A stretch of DNA of 64,000 nucleotides, taken from JAENVU01 sp031422675. Lineage in GTDB: Bacteria; Actinomycetota; Acidimicrobiia; IMCC26256; JAENVU01. The notes beneath the pieces were generated by a model that worked only from the letters and a program-made list of their open reading frames with translations, made no database searches and was not told where the DNA came from. Numbering within the stretch: position 1 is the first letter of the stretch; each line of letters starts with the position of its first letter. Shown here in pieces: positions 24,234 through 32,915 of this stretch. The stretch covers positions 1-64,000 of the forward strand of contig JANPMG010000084.1 of NCBI GenBank assembly GCA_031422675.1. The letters run 5' to 3'. A program made the translations under genes and the position numbers.

Positions 24234-25085
24234 GTGAACCTCGATCCGAAGACGTGGTGGTACCTCACGCGCGCGACGGGCTTCGTTTCGTGGGCCCTGC
24301 TCGCGGTGTCGGTCCTGTGGGGTCTCTTCATCACCAACAAGACCCTGAACCGGTCCACCGCGCCAGCGTGGGTCCTCGATCTGCATCGGCACCTCGGCGG
24401 CTTGGCGGTCGTCTTCGTGGCCGTGCACGTTGCCGTACTACCCCTCGACGGGTATACGCATTGGGGCTGGGGTGATCTCTTCGTACCCATGGCGAGCACG
24501 TGGCATCCGGGCGCCATCGCGTGGGGCATCGGCGGCTTCTACCTGTTGATCGCCATCGAGGTGACCTCCCTCCTCGGACGGCGACTCCCGAAACGTTGGT
24601 GGCGGCGGATTCACATGCTGTCGTTCCCGCTCTACGTGGTGGCGTCCGTTCATCTCTTCGCGGCGGGGACCGACAGTGCGAACGTGGTCGTGACCTGGAT
24701 GGTGGTGACGGTCTCGACACTGATCGCGTTCCTCACAGTGGTGCGCGCGCTCGCGGCGGCGAAGCCGCGCGAGACCCGGCCCAATCCGCGGATCGCGGCC
24801 GCTCGGGCGCAGGCCCTCACCGCCGACCGACCCGCAGTCGAACCTGCGGCGGAACCCGAACCCTCTCCCGCTCCCGCCGATCTCCTGCCGTCATCGGCGC
24901 GCCCGGCCCAGCCCACACCGGTCAGTGCGGTGCCACTCCGCCCGTCACTGGCGACCCGTCTGGGCGCGCCGACCCTGGCCCAGCGCGTCGCGCGCCTCCA
25001 GGTTCAGACCGCGGCGGCGGTCCGCCACGCGCGCCCAGCGACCTCTCCGGCGACGGCCTCAGGCGACCGCGCCGCTCGCACGTAG
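24234..25085 (+). CDS. Ferric-reductase-like transmembrane haem protein
   Basis: The 283-residue protein has about five membrane spans in residues 1-180 and a disordered Pro/Ala tail after that. Paired His residues occur in HRHLGGLAVVFVAVHVAV and again in HMLSFPLYVVASVHLF, the bis-His spacing of the ferric-reductase/cytochrome b561-like domain that holds haem b in the membrane. No flavin or NAD(P)H domain follows, so it needs an electron partner. The GTG at 24234 begins NLDPKTWWYLTRATGFVSW, the typical start of this group. It is the last gene of the operon with two secreted proteins and overlaps the convergent CoA-transferase gene by 27 bp. Confidence 0.82.
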   Translation: MNLDPKTWWYLTRATGFVSWALLAVSVLWGLFITNKTLNRSTAPAWVLDLHRHLGGLAVVFVAVHVAVLPLDGYTHWGWGDLFVPMASTWHPGAIAWGIGGFYLLIAIEVTSLLGRRLPKRWWRRIHMLSFPLYVVASVHLFAAGTDSANVVVTWMVVTVSTLIAFLTVVRALAAAKPRETRPNPRIAAARAQALTADRPAVEPAAEPEPSPAPADLLPSSARPAQPTPVSAVPLRPSLATRLGAPTLAQRVARLQVQTAAAVRHARPATSPATASGDRAART

Positions 25086-26222
25086 ACCGGCAATGGCCTC
25101 GGCGGCAAAGCCCCAATCGGCGAGCAACTCGTCGGTGTGTTGGCCCGGCCACGCCGGCGGCCGTTGGATCGCGCCGGGCGTGCGGCTGAACCGAGGTGCC
25201 GGTGCCGGCTGGAGCACCCCCTCGGCTTCGACGATCGTGCCGCGCGCCTTCAGGTGCGGATGTTCGGCCGCTTCACTCATCGTGAGCACCGGCGCGAAGC
25301 ACACGTCGGTCATCTCCAAGACTTCGCACCACTCGTCGCGCGTCTTGGTGAGAAACAACGCCGTAAAGCGCTCGCGTTGGTCGGACCAGGTGGAGTGATC
25401 CATCTGTCCGGCCAACTCCAACTCGTCGGTCAGGCCGAGGCGTTGGACGAGCTCGGCGTAGAACTGCGGTTCCAGTGAACCGAGCGAGATGAACTTGGCG
25501 TCCGCGGTCTCGTACGTGTCGTAGAACGGCGCGCCGGTGTCGAGCACGTTCGTGCCGGCCGGCCCCCAGATCCCGAGCGCCTGGAATCCCCAGACCATCG
25601 CCATGAGTGCGGCGGCACCGTCGACCATGGCGGCGTCGATCACTTGGCCGTGACCGCTGCGCGCCGATTCGACGAGCGCGCACGCCACGCCGAAGGCCAT
25701 CAGCATCCCGCCGCCCCCGAAGTCACCGACGAGGTTGATCGGCGGCGTGGGTTTCGCACCGGCCCGACCGAAGTGGCCGAGCGCGCCGGCCAGCGCGATG
25801 TAGTTGATGTCGTGACCCGCGGCCTGCGCGTAGGGACCGTCCTGGCCCCATCCGGTCATGCGTCCGTAGACGAGCTTGGGGTTCCGGGCGAGGCAGGCAT
25901 CGGGGCCGATGCCGAGCCGGTCCGCCACGCCGGGGCGGAAACCCTCGATCAGTGCGTCGGCTTGTTCCACGAGCTTCAGCACGGTCTCGACGCCGTCGGG
26001 ATGCTTGAGGTCCACTCCGATGGAGCGACGACCGCGGTTCAAGATCTCGAGGTTCTTCCGATCGAAGTCACCGGTGACCGCCTGCGCCCGGTCCACGCGC
26101 ACGACGTCTGCGCCCATGTCCGCCAGCATCATCGCGGCGAACGGCCCCGGCCCGATGCCTGCGATCTCGACGACCTTCACTCCCGACAACGGTCCCGACA
26201 CGTGGAACGCTCCTTCTGACAT
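25059..26222 (-). CDS. CaiB/BaiF family CoA-transferase, alpha-methylacyl-CoA racemase type
   Basis: The 387-residue protein begins with KVVEIAGIGPGPFAAMMLAD, which is typical of alpha-methylacyl-CoA racemase rather than of general CoA-transferases. LNRGRRSIGVDLKHPDG, YGRMTGWGQDGPYA and GHDINYIALAGAL complete the class III signature, with the Asp of GHDINY in the catalytic position. It probably epimerises 2-methyl-branched acyl-CoA esters so that they can enter beta-oxidation. It stands upstream of a convergent haem protein and downstream of an SMP-30 gene on the same strand. Confidence 0.9.
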   Translation of the reverse strand: MSEGAFHVSGPLSGVKVVEIAGIGPGPFAAMMLADMGADVVRVDRAQAVTGDFDRKNLEILNRGRRSIGVDLKHPDGVETVLKLVEQADALIEGFRPGVADRLGIGPDACLARNPKLVYGRMTGWGQDGPYAQAAGHDINYIALAGALGHFGRAGAKPTPPINLVGDFGGGGMLMAFGVACALVESARSGHGQVIDAAMVDGAAALMAMVWGFQALGIWGPAGTNVLDTGAPFYDTYETADAKFISLGSLEPQFYAELVQRLGLTDELELAGQMDHSTWSDQRERFTALFLTKTRDEWCEVLEMTDVCFAPVLTMSEAAEHPHLKARGTIVEAEGVLQPAPAPRFSRTPGAIQRPPAWPGQHTDELLADWGFAAEAIAGLRASGAVA

Positions 26223-26293
26223 CGACCCGGTCCGGACCGGCGTCCAGACTCATCGTGCGATGGCGGACGCTACCGCTTGCGCGGTGAGGCCGA

Positions 26294-27217
26294 TCAGTAG
26301 CTCAGCGCGAGTCCGGGTCGGGGCCACGGGAACGAGATCAGCTTCCCGGTTCCGGAGCACGTGACGAACGCGGTTCGCAGATCCGCACCACCGAAGCACA
26401 CATTGGTAATGAGGATGTCGGGCAGCGGGAGGTGTTCCACCCCCGCGCCGCTGCCGTCGGCGTCGGGCGCGATGGAGGACAGGCCGCCGTTGATCAGCGT
26501 GCCCACTACCACGTAACCCTCGGAGTCGACGGCCAGCGAGTCGAGCAACTGGTGCCCGGGCAAACCCGCGAGCAGCTGACCGCCGTGACCCACCGGGCTC
26601 GGACGGCCGACGACGCCTGGCGACTCGACCGGCCACCAGTAGACGCGCCCGGTGTGGGTCTCGGCCACGTACACGCGGGAACCGTCGGGCGAGAGTCCGA
26701 TGCCGTTCGGCGAATCGAGCGGATAGATCACCTCGCGAATCGACGATCCGTCCGGCGCGGCGTAGTAGACACCGCCGTGGTCGCGTTCACGCGCGCGAAC
26801 CTTGCCGTGATCGGTGAACCACATCCCGCCGTCGGCGTCGAAGACCAGATCGTTCGGACCGACCAGCGGGTGACCGTCGCACTCGGTGTAGAGCACGGTG
26901 ACGTCACCGGTGGCGAGGTCCACGCGCTCGATCCGACCACCCGAATAGTCCTCGGGCTGGACCATGTCGGTCACCGTCATCCCGAAGACCTCGATGAACC
27001 CCCAGCCGCCGCTGTTGCACACGTACGCCGCACCGTCGGGACCGATCGCCAGACCGTTCGGGCTGCCGCTGGGAGTGGCGACCGTTTCAATGCGGCCGTC
27101 GGGATGCACGCGATCGACGGTGCGACGCTTCAGCTCCACGCAGAGCACCGTGCCGTCTGCCATCCAGACCGGGCCTTCGGGAAACTCGAGTCCGGTTGCG
27201 ATCTCGGTGATCTCCAT
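26294..27217 (-). CDS. SMP-30/gluconolactonase family protein
   Basis: The 307-residue six-bladed beta-propeller begins at ATG 27217, where GGGAG lies upstream and the conserved GLEFPEGPVWMADG follows. SPNGLAIGPDGAAYVCN, GPNDLVFDADGGMWFTD and DSPNGIGLSPDGSRVYVAE contain the metal-binding Glu, Asn and Asp residues of the family. It probably hydrolyses sugar or other lactones in the cytoplasm. The neighbour on the other strand starts 89 bp away. Confidence 0.9.
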   Translation of the reverse strand: MEITEIATGLEFPEGPVWMADGTVLCVELKRRTVDRVHPDGRIETVATPSGSPNGLAIGPDGAAYVCNSGGWGFIEVFGMTVTDMVQPEDYSGGRIERVDLATGDVTVLYTECDGHPLVGPNDLVFDADGGMWFTDHGKVRARERDHGGVYYAAPDGSSIREVIYPLDSPNGIGLSPDGSRVYVAETHTGRVYWWPVESPGVVGRPSPVGHGGQLLAGLPGHQLLDSLAVDSEGYVVVGTLINGGLSSIAPDADGSGAGVEHLPLPDILITNVCFGGADLRTAFVTCSGTGKLISFPWPRPGLALSY

Positions 27218-27306
27218 GGGTCTCCCTCGCGCACTCAGCACCGAGCGGGCGCCCGGACGCACCGGCATTGGAGCGCACGCGCGCCAAACGGGGCAAGAAT
27301 GCGCCG

Positions 27307-28317
27307 ATGAAGATTCGACTGGACCCTCAAGACGAGTACTTGCACCCGCTCGAAGCCGCAAGCAACTTCAACGAGAGCATGTACTTCAACGTGTACGACC
27401 CGGAGGAGAAGATCGGCGGCTTCCTTCGGCTCGGCAACCGGGCCAACGAGGGCTACGCGGAGATGACCACCTGCCTCTACCTGCCCGACGGGCGCGTCGG
27501 CTTCATGTTCGGCCGCCCCGAGATCGCGAACAACGACGCGTTCGACGCGGGCGGCATGAAATTCGACGTGGTCACACCGTTCGAGGCGCTCCGCACCACC
27601 TACACGGGCAAGGTCGTACTGCTCGACGAGCCGCTCCAGATGGCGAACCCCCGCAAAGCGTTCACCGACAACCCGTGGGTCGACGCGCGCGTCGAACTCG
27701 ACTATCGGGGAATCGCGCCGATGTTCGGCGGCGAGCCCGTGAACGACGACGGCACCCCGCTCACCGAGGATCTCTCCGGTGGGTTCGCGCGCGGTCATTA
27801 CGAGCAGCACGTCGGCGCCCGTGGCGTCATCCATGTGGGGGACGAGGAGTGGGCCGTCGACGGCTACGGATTGCGGGACCACTCGTGGGGACCGCGCTTC
27901 TGGCAGGCGCCGTGGTGGTACCGGTGGCTCACGATGAACTTCGGCGACCACAGCGGCTTCATGATCTCGATCGTCACGTCCCGAGACGGCAAGCAGCGCA
28001 TCGGCGGCATCGCGCTCGAGGACGGCGAATACCGCCACATCGATCGCGCCGAGATCGAAACCGACTGGGTGGGGGACGACTGCTACCACCAGGAGATCCG
28101 GGTCAAGGCCGGCGCCGGAGACCGCAACTACGAGATCACCGGCAGCGTGCTGAACCTCATCCCGCTGCGCAATCGCCGCACCTCACCCGAGGGCGAGAAG
28201 CTCGTCACCCGCATCTCCGAGGGCATGACCGAATGGCACTGGGACGGCCACACCGGTTACGGCCTCTCCGAATACCTCGACCAGATCGTCGACGACAAGC
28301 CGGTCGGAGCGACCTGA
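27307..28317 (+). CDS. DUF7064-like (carotenoid hydratase/AttH fold) protein
   Basis: This 336-residue protein is rich in beta strands and carries LRDHSWGPRFWQ, a motif I associate with DUF7064-type proteins related to the AttH/hydroxyneurosporene-synthase fold. Other conserved-looking parts are YDPEEKIGGFLRLGNRANEG and RGHYEQHVGARGVI. The fold is used by hydratases and lipid-binding proteins, but no activity can be assigned. ATG 27307 was chosen because the conserved N-terminus follows. No signal peptide. Confidence 0.7.
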   Translation: MKIRLDPQDEYLHPLEAASNFNESMYFNVYDPEEKIGGFLRLGNRANEGYAEMTTCLYLPDGRVGFMFGRPEIANNDAFDAGGMKFDVVTPFEALRTTYTGKVVLLDEPLQMANPRKAFTDNPWVDARVELDYRGIAPMFGGEPVNDDGTPLTEDLSGGFARGHYEQHVGARGVIHVGDEEWAVDGYGLRDHSWGPRFWQAPWWYRWLTMNFGDHSGFMISIVTSRDGKQRIGGIALEDGEYRHIDRAEIETDWVGDDCYHQEIRVKAGAGDRNYEITGSVLNLIPLRNRRTSPEGEKLVTRISEGMTEWHWDGHTGYGLSEYLDQIVDDKPVGAT

Positions 28318-28319
28318 TT

Positions 28320-28363
28320 GGCCCTCCGCTCGCACTCCCTTTCGGGCCCTCCGCTCGCACTCC
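28320..28363. repeat. 19-bp direct repeat in a convergent intergenic gap
   Basis: GGCCCTCCGCTCGCACTCC occurs at 28320-28338 and 28345-28363. A related GCTCC-loop-GGAGC hairpin (about 28425-28441) follows. The 144-bp gap holds no gene I can support. Confidence 0.7.
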
Positions 28364-28461
28364 TGACGGAGGATGGTGACGCGGGGCTCGCTCCGTGCCT
28401 GCTCACCTCCGCTCGTTCCTCGCTCCGGTTCGGGAGCGGGCCATGCCCACCGCGGTGGCGT

Positions 28462-29397
28462 TCAGCGGTTGCGGAAGGTGCCGGCTTCGATCTGGGGGTC
28501 GTCGGCGTCGAGTTGCCAGAGGGCGAGCGCGGCTTCGGCTGGATCGTTCGCCGCGGCCCGCTCGGGCATACCGGCGAAGCCGAGGAGCTGACGCGCGCGT
28601 GGCGGCAGCGTGCGAGCCAGCTCCGGACCCACGCCGACCGCCACCGCTTCTTCGGGCGTGAGCCAGCCGACGAGGTACGCGAGGTACAAGGCCTTCCGCC
28701 ACCGGTCCGGTGTGACGTTGGCGCCGCCGCCGTGCACCAGGCTGCCGAGATAGACGAGCGCGTCGCCCGGCTCCAGCTCCACCTGCACCGCGAGTGAGTC
28801 GTCGATCGGGCGGTCGAGCGCCCATCGGTGACTTCGCGGAATGACCCGCGTCGCGCCCACTGATGCGTCGTAGTCGCCGAGCGCAACGAGCACGGAGATC
28901 TGGAGCGGCACACCGAGCTTCGCCGCCAGGTTCCAGTTGAGGTCGTCACGGTGCAGCGTCTGCTGCTTGTTCCCGGGTCCGATGAAGATGGTCTCGGACT
29001 GGCTCATCCAGTAGTCGCCGCAATACGGCAACAGCACCCGGTCCGCGAGATCGAGCAACGTGGGGTGCAGGAGGTACTCGTTCACCATGGTGGGGCTCTT
29101 GGCCGGAATGCCCTGAACCCGGACCGTGTTCGCGCCGTAGAACGAGTCGTCGAATCCCTCGCGGAATCCGGGCCGACGCTGCGCAACCGCGGGCGCGAGC
29201 TCGTCGTCGATGCGCTCGACGGTCTCCCGGTTGAGCAAGCCCTTGATGACCAGGCCGCCGTCGCGGTCGATCGTCTCGAGCAGGAGATCGGAATCGGAGT
29301 CCGGGGTCAGCCGCGCCAGTCCGTCACCAGGACGGGAAATGCGGCGGGACCACGCAGAGCCGAGATAGGCAGAGGCACGAGTCAGCAAGAGAATCAA
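28462..29397 (-). CDS. Phytanoyl-CoA dioxygenase (PhyH) family protein
   Basis: A 311-residue Fe(II)/2-oxoglutarate dioxygenase. TLHRDDLNWNL contains the HxD iron pair, LGSLVHGGGANVTPDRWRKA the distal His and the Arg that binds 2-oxoglutarate, and ISVLVALGDYDASVGATRVIP the core strands. The likely reaction is hydroxylation of a lipid-like or CoA substrate. The start is uncertain: the open frame begins with TTG 29397 and the first 30 residues are unlike the family, so the true start may lie up to 90 bases downstream. Confidence 0.85.
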   Translation of the reverse strand: MILLLTRASAYLGSAWSRRISRPGDGLARLTPDSDSDLLLETIDRDGGLVIKGLLNRETVERIDDELAPAVAQRRPGFREGFDDSFYGANTVRVQGIPAKSPTMVNEYLLHPTLLDLADRVLLPYCGDYWMSQSETIFIGPGNKQQTLHRDDLNWNLAAKLGVPLQISVLVALGDYDASVGATRVIPRSHRWALDRPIDDSLAVQVELEPGDALVYLGSLVHGGGANVTPDRWRKALYLAYLVGWLTPEEAVAVGVGPELARTLPPRARQLLGFAGMPERAAANDPAEAALALWQLDADDPQIEAGTFRNR

Positions 29398-29483
29398 GTC
29401 TTCCAGCTATGACAGGACGAAACGCGTATCGACCAGTCTGACCGGCACCCTGAGCGGGTTCGGGTCGGCTTGCCGGCTGATTC

Positions 29484-30101
29484 TCAGGCCCGCACGGCCC
29501 GCCCGGACGACATCGTCGTCAAGATCTTCGGACCCCGAAGGACAAATCGGTCCACGTCCCGCACCTCGAGTCCGGCCGACTCGGCGAGCGCCGCCGGATC
29601 ACGGGTGAGATGACACCCGCCGCCGATGCGCCGCTGGATCGGCTCGAACCGGCGCTGGCGAGCGAACACCGCCGGGTCCTCGCTCCGTCCGTGCTCCACG
29701 AAGTGCAGCGCCGCTCCGGGGCGGAGTACCCGCACGATCTCCCGCATTGCAGCATCGATGTCGGGAATCGTGCAGAGGGTGAACGTGGACAGCACTGCGT
29801 CCGCCGACTCCGACTCGAGTGGCAGCGACGCACCGTCGAGACCCACGAAGTCGATCGGAGGATGGTCATGCTTCGCCATCCGGGTGCGCGCCATCGCTTG
29901 CGCCCGGGCGGACGGCTCGACGGCGAGCACGCGCTCCACCTCGGGTGGATACAGACCGATGTTCGGCCCCGAACCGAACCCGATCTCGACCACCGTCCCG
30001 TGCAACCCGGCCAACGCCGGCCGGCGCACCGGGACCATCGCCGCGCCGCCACAGGTGAGATTCACGATGTGTGGGAGCACGTGTTCGGAGTACCAGTTCA
30101 T
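29484..30101 (-). CDS. Class I SAM-dependent methyltransferase
   Basis: The 205-residue protein contains GTVVEIGFGSGPNIGLYP (AdoMet loop), VLAVEPSARAQAMAR (motif with the acidic residue), SADAVLSTFTLCTIPD and VLRPGAALHFVEHGRS, the pattern of small lipid or phospholipid methyltransferases of the UbiE/Mettl7 type. It lies 13 bp after the cNMP-binding gene and 86 bp before the PhyH gene on the same strand. Substrate unknown. Confidence 0.88.
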   Translation of the reverse strand: MNWYSEHVLPHIVNLTCGGAAMVPVRRPALAGLHGTVVEIGFGSGPNIGLYPPEVERVLAVEPSARAQAMARTRMAKHDHPPIDFVGLDGASLPLESESADAVLSTFTLCTIPDIDAAMREIVRVLRPGAALHFVEHGRSEDPAVFARQRRFEPIQRRIGGGCHLTRDPAALAESAGLEVRDVDRFVLRGPKILTTMSSGRAVRA

Positions 30102-30114
30102 CGGAGAAACCCGT

Positions 30115-30537
30115 TCATGAAAGAAGTGAGCGTTCCGCGTCCCGAAGCCGCCCGCTCAGGACGCCGAGCAACTTCACGGCGAGCGAGGGGTACTGCTTGA
30201 GCAACGCACGAAAGTTGAACTCCGCGATCGACCACGTCTCCAGTGCGCTCGCGGCCACCACCGACGCCGAGCGCTCACGGCCGTCGAGCACCGAGAGCTC
30301 ACCGAAGTAGGAGCCCGGACCGAGCGTTGCTCGTGTTCGCCCACCGACCTGCACTTTGGCAGTTCCGGCTTGGATCACGAAGAACCGTCCGCCCTGCGAA
30401 CCCTCTTCCACGACCCACGCGCCCGCCCGAAAACTCGCGGGTTTCGCCACCGCCGCGACCCGTTTGAGTTCGGCGCGGGTCAGGTCGGCGAAGAGCGGGA
30501 CGTGGGCCAGGAGCTCGGCGTCGCAACGCAGGTCCAT
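30115..30537 (-). CDS. Stand-alone cyclic-nucleotide-binding domain protein
   Basis: The 140-residue protein consists only of a CAP-family cNMP-binding domain and lacks a DNA-binding helix-turn-helix. HVPLFADLTRAELKRVAA is the N-terminal helix, GSYFGELSVLDGRERSASV the phosphate-binding cassette (with Glu and Arg of FGELSVLDGRERSA), and the C-terminal helix closes it. It could sense cAMP or cGMP and act on another protein. A class III cyclase gene is present 28 kb away. It opens the operon with a methyltransferase and PhyH. Confidence 0.9.
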   Translation of the reverse strand: MDLRCDAELLAHVPLFADLTRAELKRVAAVAKPASFRAGAWVVEEGSQGGRFFVIQAGTAKVQVGGRTRATLGPGSYFGELSVLDGRERSASVVAASALETWSIAEFNFRALLKQYPSLAVKLLGVLSGRLRDAERSLLS

Positions 30538-30558
30538 CGATGCTGCTCACTTTCGTCG

Positions 30559-30616
30559 CCGCCGATCGGGCGCGCAGGCTACCGGTACCGTGCGGGTGCT
30601 TGCTGCCGATCGGCGG
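30559..30616. promoter_or_regulatory. Two inverted 11-bp sites between divergent genes
   Basis: CCGCCGATCGG (30559-30569) and its exact reverse complement CCGATCGGCGG (30606-30616) flank the centre of the gap between the cNMP-binding gene and the APH gene. Each contains the palindrome CCGATCGG. The spacing of 44 bp is about four helical turns, compatible with an operator pair. Confidence 0.45.
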
Positions 30617-30636
30617 GGCCTCTTAGGTTGCACCCG

Positions 30637-32076
30637 ATGCCCACCATCGACGCCGATCGGCTCGCCGCCGTCTGTACCCGCCACCTCGGTCACGATTATT
30701 CGGTCACCGAACTCCGACGCCTTTCGGGCGGAGCATCCCGCGAGACCTGGGCCTTCGTCGCCACCGATTCCGACGGCGCGCACGAGGAGTTGGTTCTCCG
30801 ACGCGACCCGGGCGCGTCGATCGGTCAAACCGATCGCGCCACCGAGTATCAGCTGCTCCAGGCGGCCGCAGCCGGCGGGGTCGCGGTGCCGGAGGTGCGC
30901 TTCATCGTGGACGATACCGATGATCTCGGCGCGGGCTTCGTGATGCGGCGGGTCGACGGTGAGACGATCCCCCGCAAGATTCTGCGCGACGACGAGTTCA
31001 TCACTGCGCGCACGCGCCTCACCGACCAGTGCGCACGCGCCGCGGCGGCGATCCACGCGCTGCCACTCGGCGCGCTGCCCCGTCTCGCCCATCAGGACGC
31101 CCCTACCCTCATCGAACAGTTCCGCGGCATCCTCGATCTGCTCGGCGAGCCCCACCCTGCATTCGAACTCGGCCTGCGGTGGCTCTCCGTCCGGGTTCCG
31201 GATCTGCCCACCACGCCGACGGCGCTCGTGCACGGCGATTTCCGCAACGGGAACTTCATCGTCGGTCCCGACGGCCTGCGGTCGGTGCTCGATTGGGAAC
31301 TCGCGCATCTCGGGGATCCGATCGAGGACTTGGGTTGGTTCTGCGTGAAGTCGTGGCGATTCGGCAACATCAATCAGCCGGCCGGCGGGTTCGGGACGGT
31401 CGACGAACTCCTCTCGGGATACGAAGCCGCGTCGGGTCGGGCGGTGTCACCCGATCACCTGCGGTTTTGGGAAGTGTTCGGCACCCTCAAATGGGGTGTC
31501 ATCTGCGAGATGCAGGCGTCGTCGCATCTCCAGGGCCTGGTCCGATCCGTCGAACTGGCCGCGCTCGGACGCCGGATCGCCGAGATGGAATGGGATCTAC
31601 TGGACCTGATCGACCCGAGCCCCGACGTCGAGTTCGCCGGCCCCAAGTTGGCCGGCCCCGCACCGGCCCGCCCCCAGACCAACTCGGAACCGGCCGCCTC
31701 GTCACCGGCGCTGCCGACGATGCACGATCGTCCGACCGCCGCCGAACTCGTCGAATCGGTGCGCGAGTACCTCGAACGCGATGTGATGCCCGGCGAAGGC
31801 CGGGTGGCTTTCCACGCGCGCGTGGCGGCCAAGGTGCTCGCGATGGTGGAGCGCGAGCTGGCGCTCGGCGGCGCGCAGTATGACGCCGAGCGGGCGCGGT
31901 TGGCGGACGTACTCGGCCTGGATGCACCGGTGCGAGACCTCACCGTCGAGTTCGCCCGTCGGATCCGGGCCGGCGATCTCGACGAGACTGCGGATCGAGT
32001 CTTCGCAGTGACGCGCGCTTCGGTACGGTCGAAGCTCGCCGTGAGCAACCCCGGCTACATCTCCCCGCCCGGATAG
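30637..32076 (+). CDS. APH-family phosphotransferase fused to DUF6285
   Basis: The 479-residue protein starts at ATG 30637. Residues 1-340 form an aminoglycoside-phosphotransferase-like kinase of the ACAD10/11 type: LVHGDFRNGNFIVGPDG holds the catalytic HGD and the Asn, and VLDWELAHLGDPIEDLGW the metal-binding Asp. After a Pro/Ala linker, residues about 375-479 match a DUF6285 helical domain (HDRPTAAELVESVREYLER). Proteins of this type phosphorylate hydroxyacyl-CoA or other small alcohols; in many actinobacteria the two parts are separate neighbouring genes, so this is a natural fusion. Substrate not known. Confidence 0.85.
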   Translation: MPTIDADRLAAVCTRHLGHDYSVTELRRLSGGASRETWAFVATDSDGAHEELVLRRDPGASIGQTDRATEYQLLQAAAAGGVAVPEVRFIVDDTDDLGAGFVMRRVDGETIPRKILRDDEFITARTRLTDQCARAAAAIHALPLGALPRLAHQDAPTLIEQFRGILDLLGEPHPAFELGLRWLSVRVPDLPTTPTALVHGDFRNGNFIVGPDGLRSVLDWELAHLGDPIEDLGWFCVKSWRFGNINQPAGGFGTVDELLSGYEAASGRAVSPDHLRFWEVFGTLKWGVICEMQASSHLQGLVRSVELAALGRRIAEMEWDLLDLIDPSPDVEFAGPKLAGPAPARPQTNSEPAASSPALPTMHDRPTAAELVESVREYLERDVMPGEGRVAFHARVAAKVLAMVERELALGGAQYDAERARLADVLGLDAPVRDLTVEFARRIRAGDLDETADRVFAVTRASVRSKLAVSNPGYISPPG

Positions 32077-32087
32077 GAACGCCCGTC

Positions 32088-32867
32088 GTGCGCATCGCCA
32101 CGTGGAACGTCAACTCGTTGAAGGCTCGCCTCGAACGGGTCGAGGAATGGCTCGCCTATGCCCAGCCCGACGTGCTCTGTCTCCAGGAGACCAAGCTTGC
32201 CGACAAGAATTTTCCGGCGCTGGCCTTCTCCACACTCGGGTACGAGAGCGTGCACCACGGCCACAATCAATGGAACGGCGTGGCCATCCTCTCCAAGGTC
32301 GGAATCGAGGACCCGCAGAACGGATTCGGTGACGGGGTCGAGAACCCGTACCAGGACGATGCGCGCATGCTCAGCGCGACGTGTGGCGGCATTCGCATCG
32401 TGAGTGTGTACGTCCCCAACGGTCGCGAAGTGCCGAGCGAGTTCTACGACCGGAAGCTCGTGTGGTTCGAACGGCTCGCGGAGTGGGTCGACGCCCACCA
32501 CACCCCCAGCGATTCCCTGGTCGTCACCGGCGACTTCAACGTCGCGCCCGAGGACCGCGACGTGTGGTCGCCGAAGGCGTTCGTCGGTTCGACCCACGTG
32601 ACCGAACCGGAACGGGCAGCCGTGCGGCGGCTCGAGAACTGGGGCCTCGTCGATCTCTTCCGCGCCCGCTACGACACGCCGGACCTCTACACATACTGGG
32701 ATTACCGCCGCGGCGACTTTCATCAGGGTCGGGGCATGCGGATCGACCTGGTCCTCGGGACGAATCCAGTTGCCGATCGGGCCACGTGGGCCATCGTCGA
32801 CCGCAACGCCCGGAAAGGGAAACAACCCTCGGACCACGCGCCGGTCGTCGTCGATCTCGCGGACTGA
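32088..32867 (+). CDS. xthA: Exodeoxyribonuclease III
   Basis: The 259-residue AP endonuclease/exonuclease repairs abasic sites. RIATWNVNSLKARL (Asn), VLCLQETKLAD (Glu metal ligand), VVTGDFNVAPEDRDV (Asp/Asn), and PSDHAPVVVDL (Asp-His pair) are the five catalytic elements. GTG is the start, 11 bp after the preceding gene's stop, so cotranscription is likely. Length is standard for the family. Confidence 0.95.
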   Translation: MRIATWNVNSLKARLERVEEWLAYAQPDVLCLQETKLADKNFPALAFSTLGYESVHHGHNQWNGVAILSKVGIEDPQNGFGDGVENPYQDDARMLSATCGGIRIVSVYVPNGREVPSEFYDRKLVWFERLAEWVDAHHTPSDSLVVTGDFNVAPEDRDVWSPKAFVGSTHVTEPERAAVRRLENWGLVDLFRARYDTPDLYTYWDYRRGDFHQGRGMRIDLVLGTNPVADRATWAIVDRNARKGKQPSDHAPVVVDLAD

Positions 32868-32915
32868 CCGAGCGAAACCGGCATCGGCGGCGCGACGCCC
32901 GTTAGCGTCTGGGTC

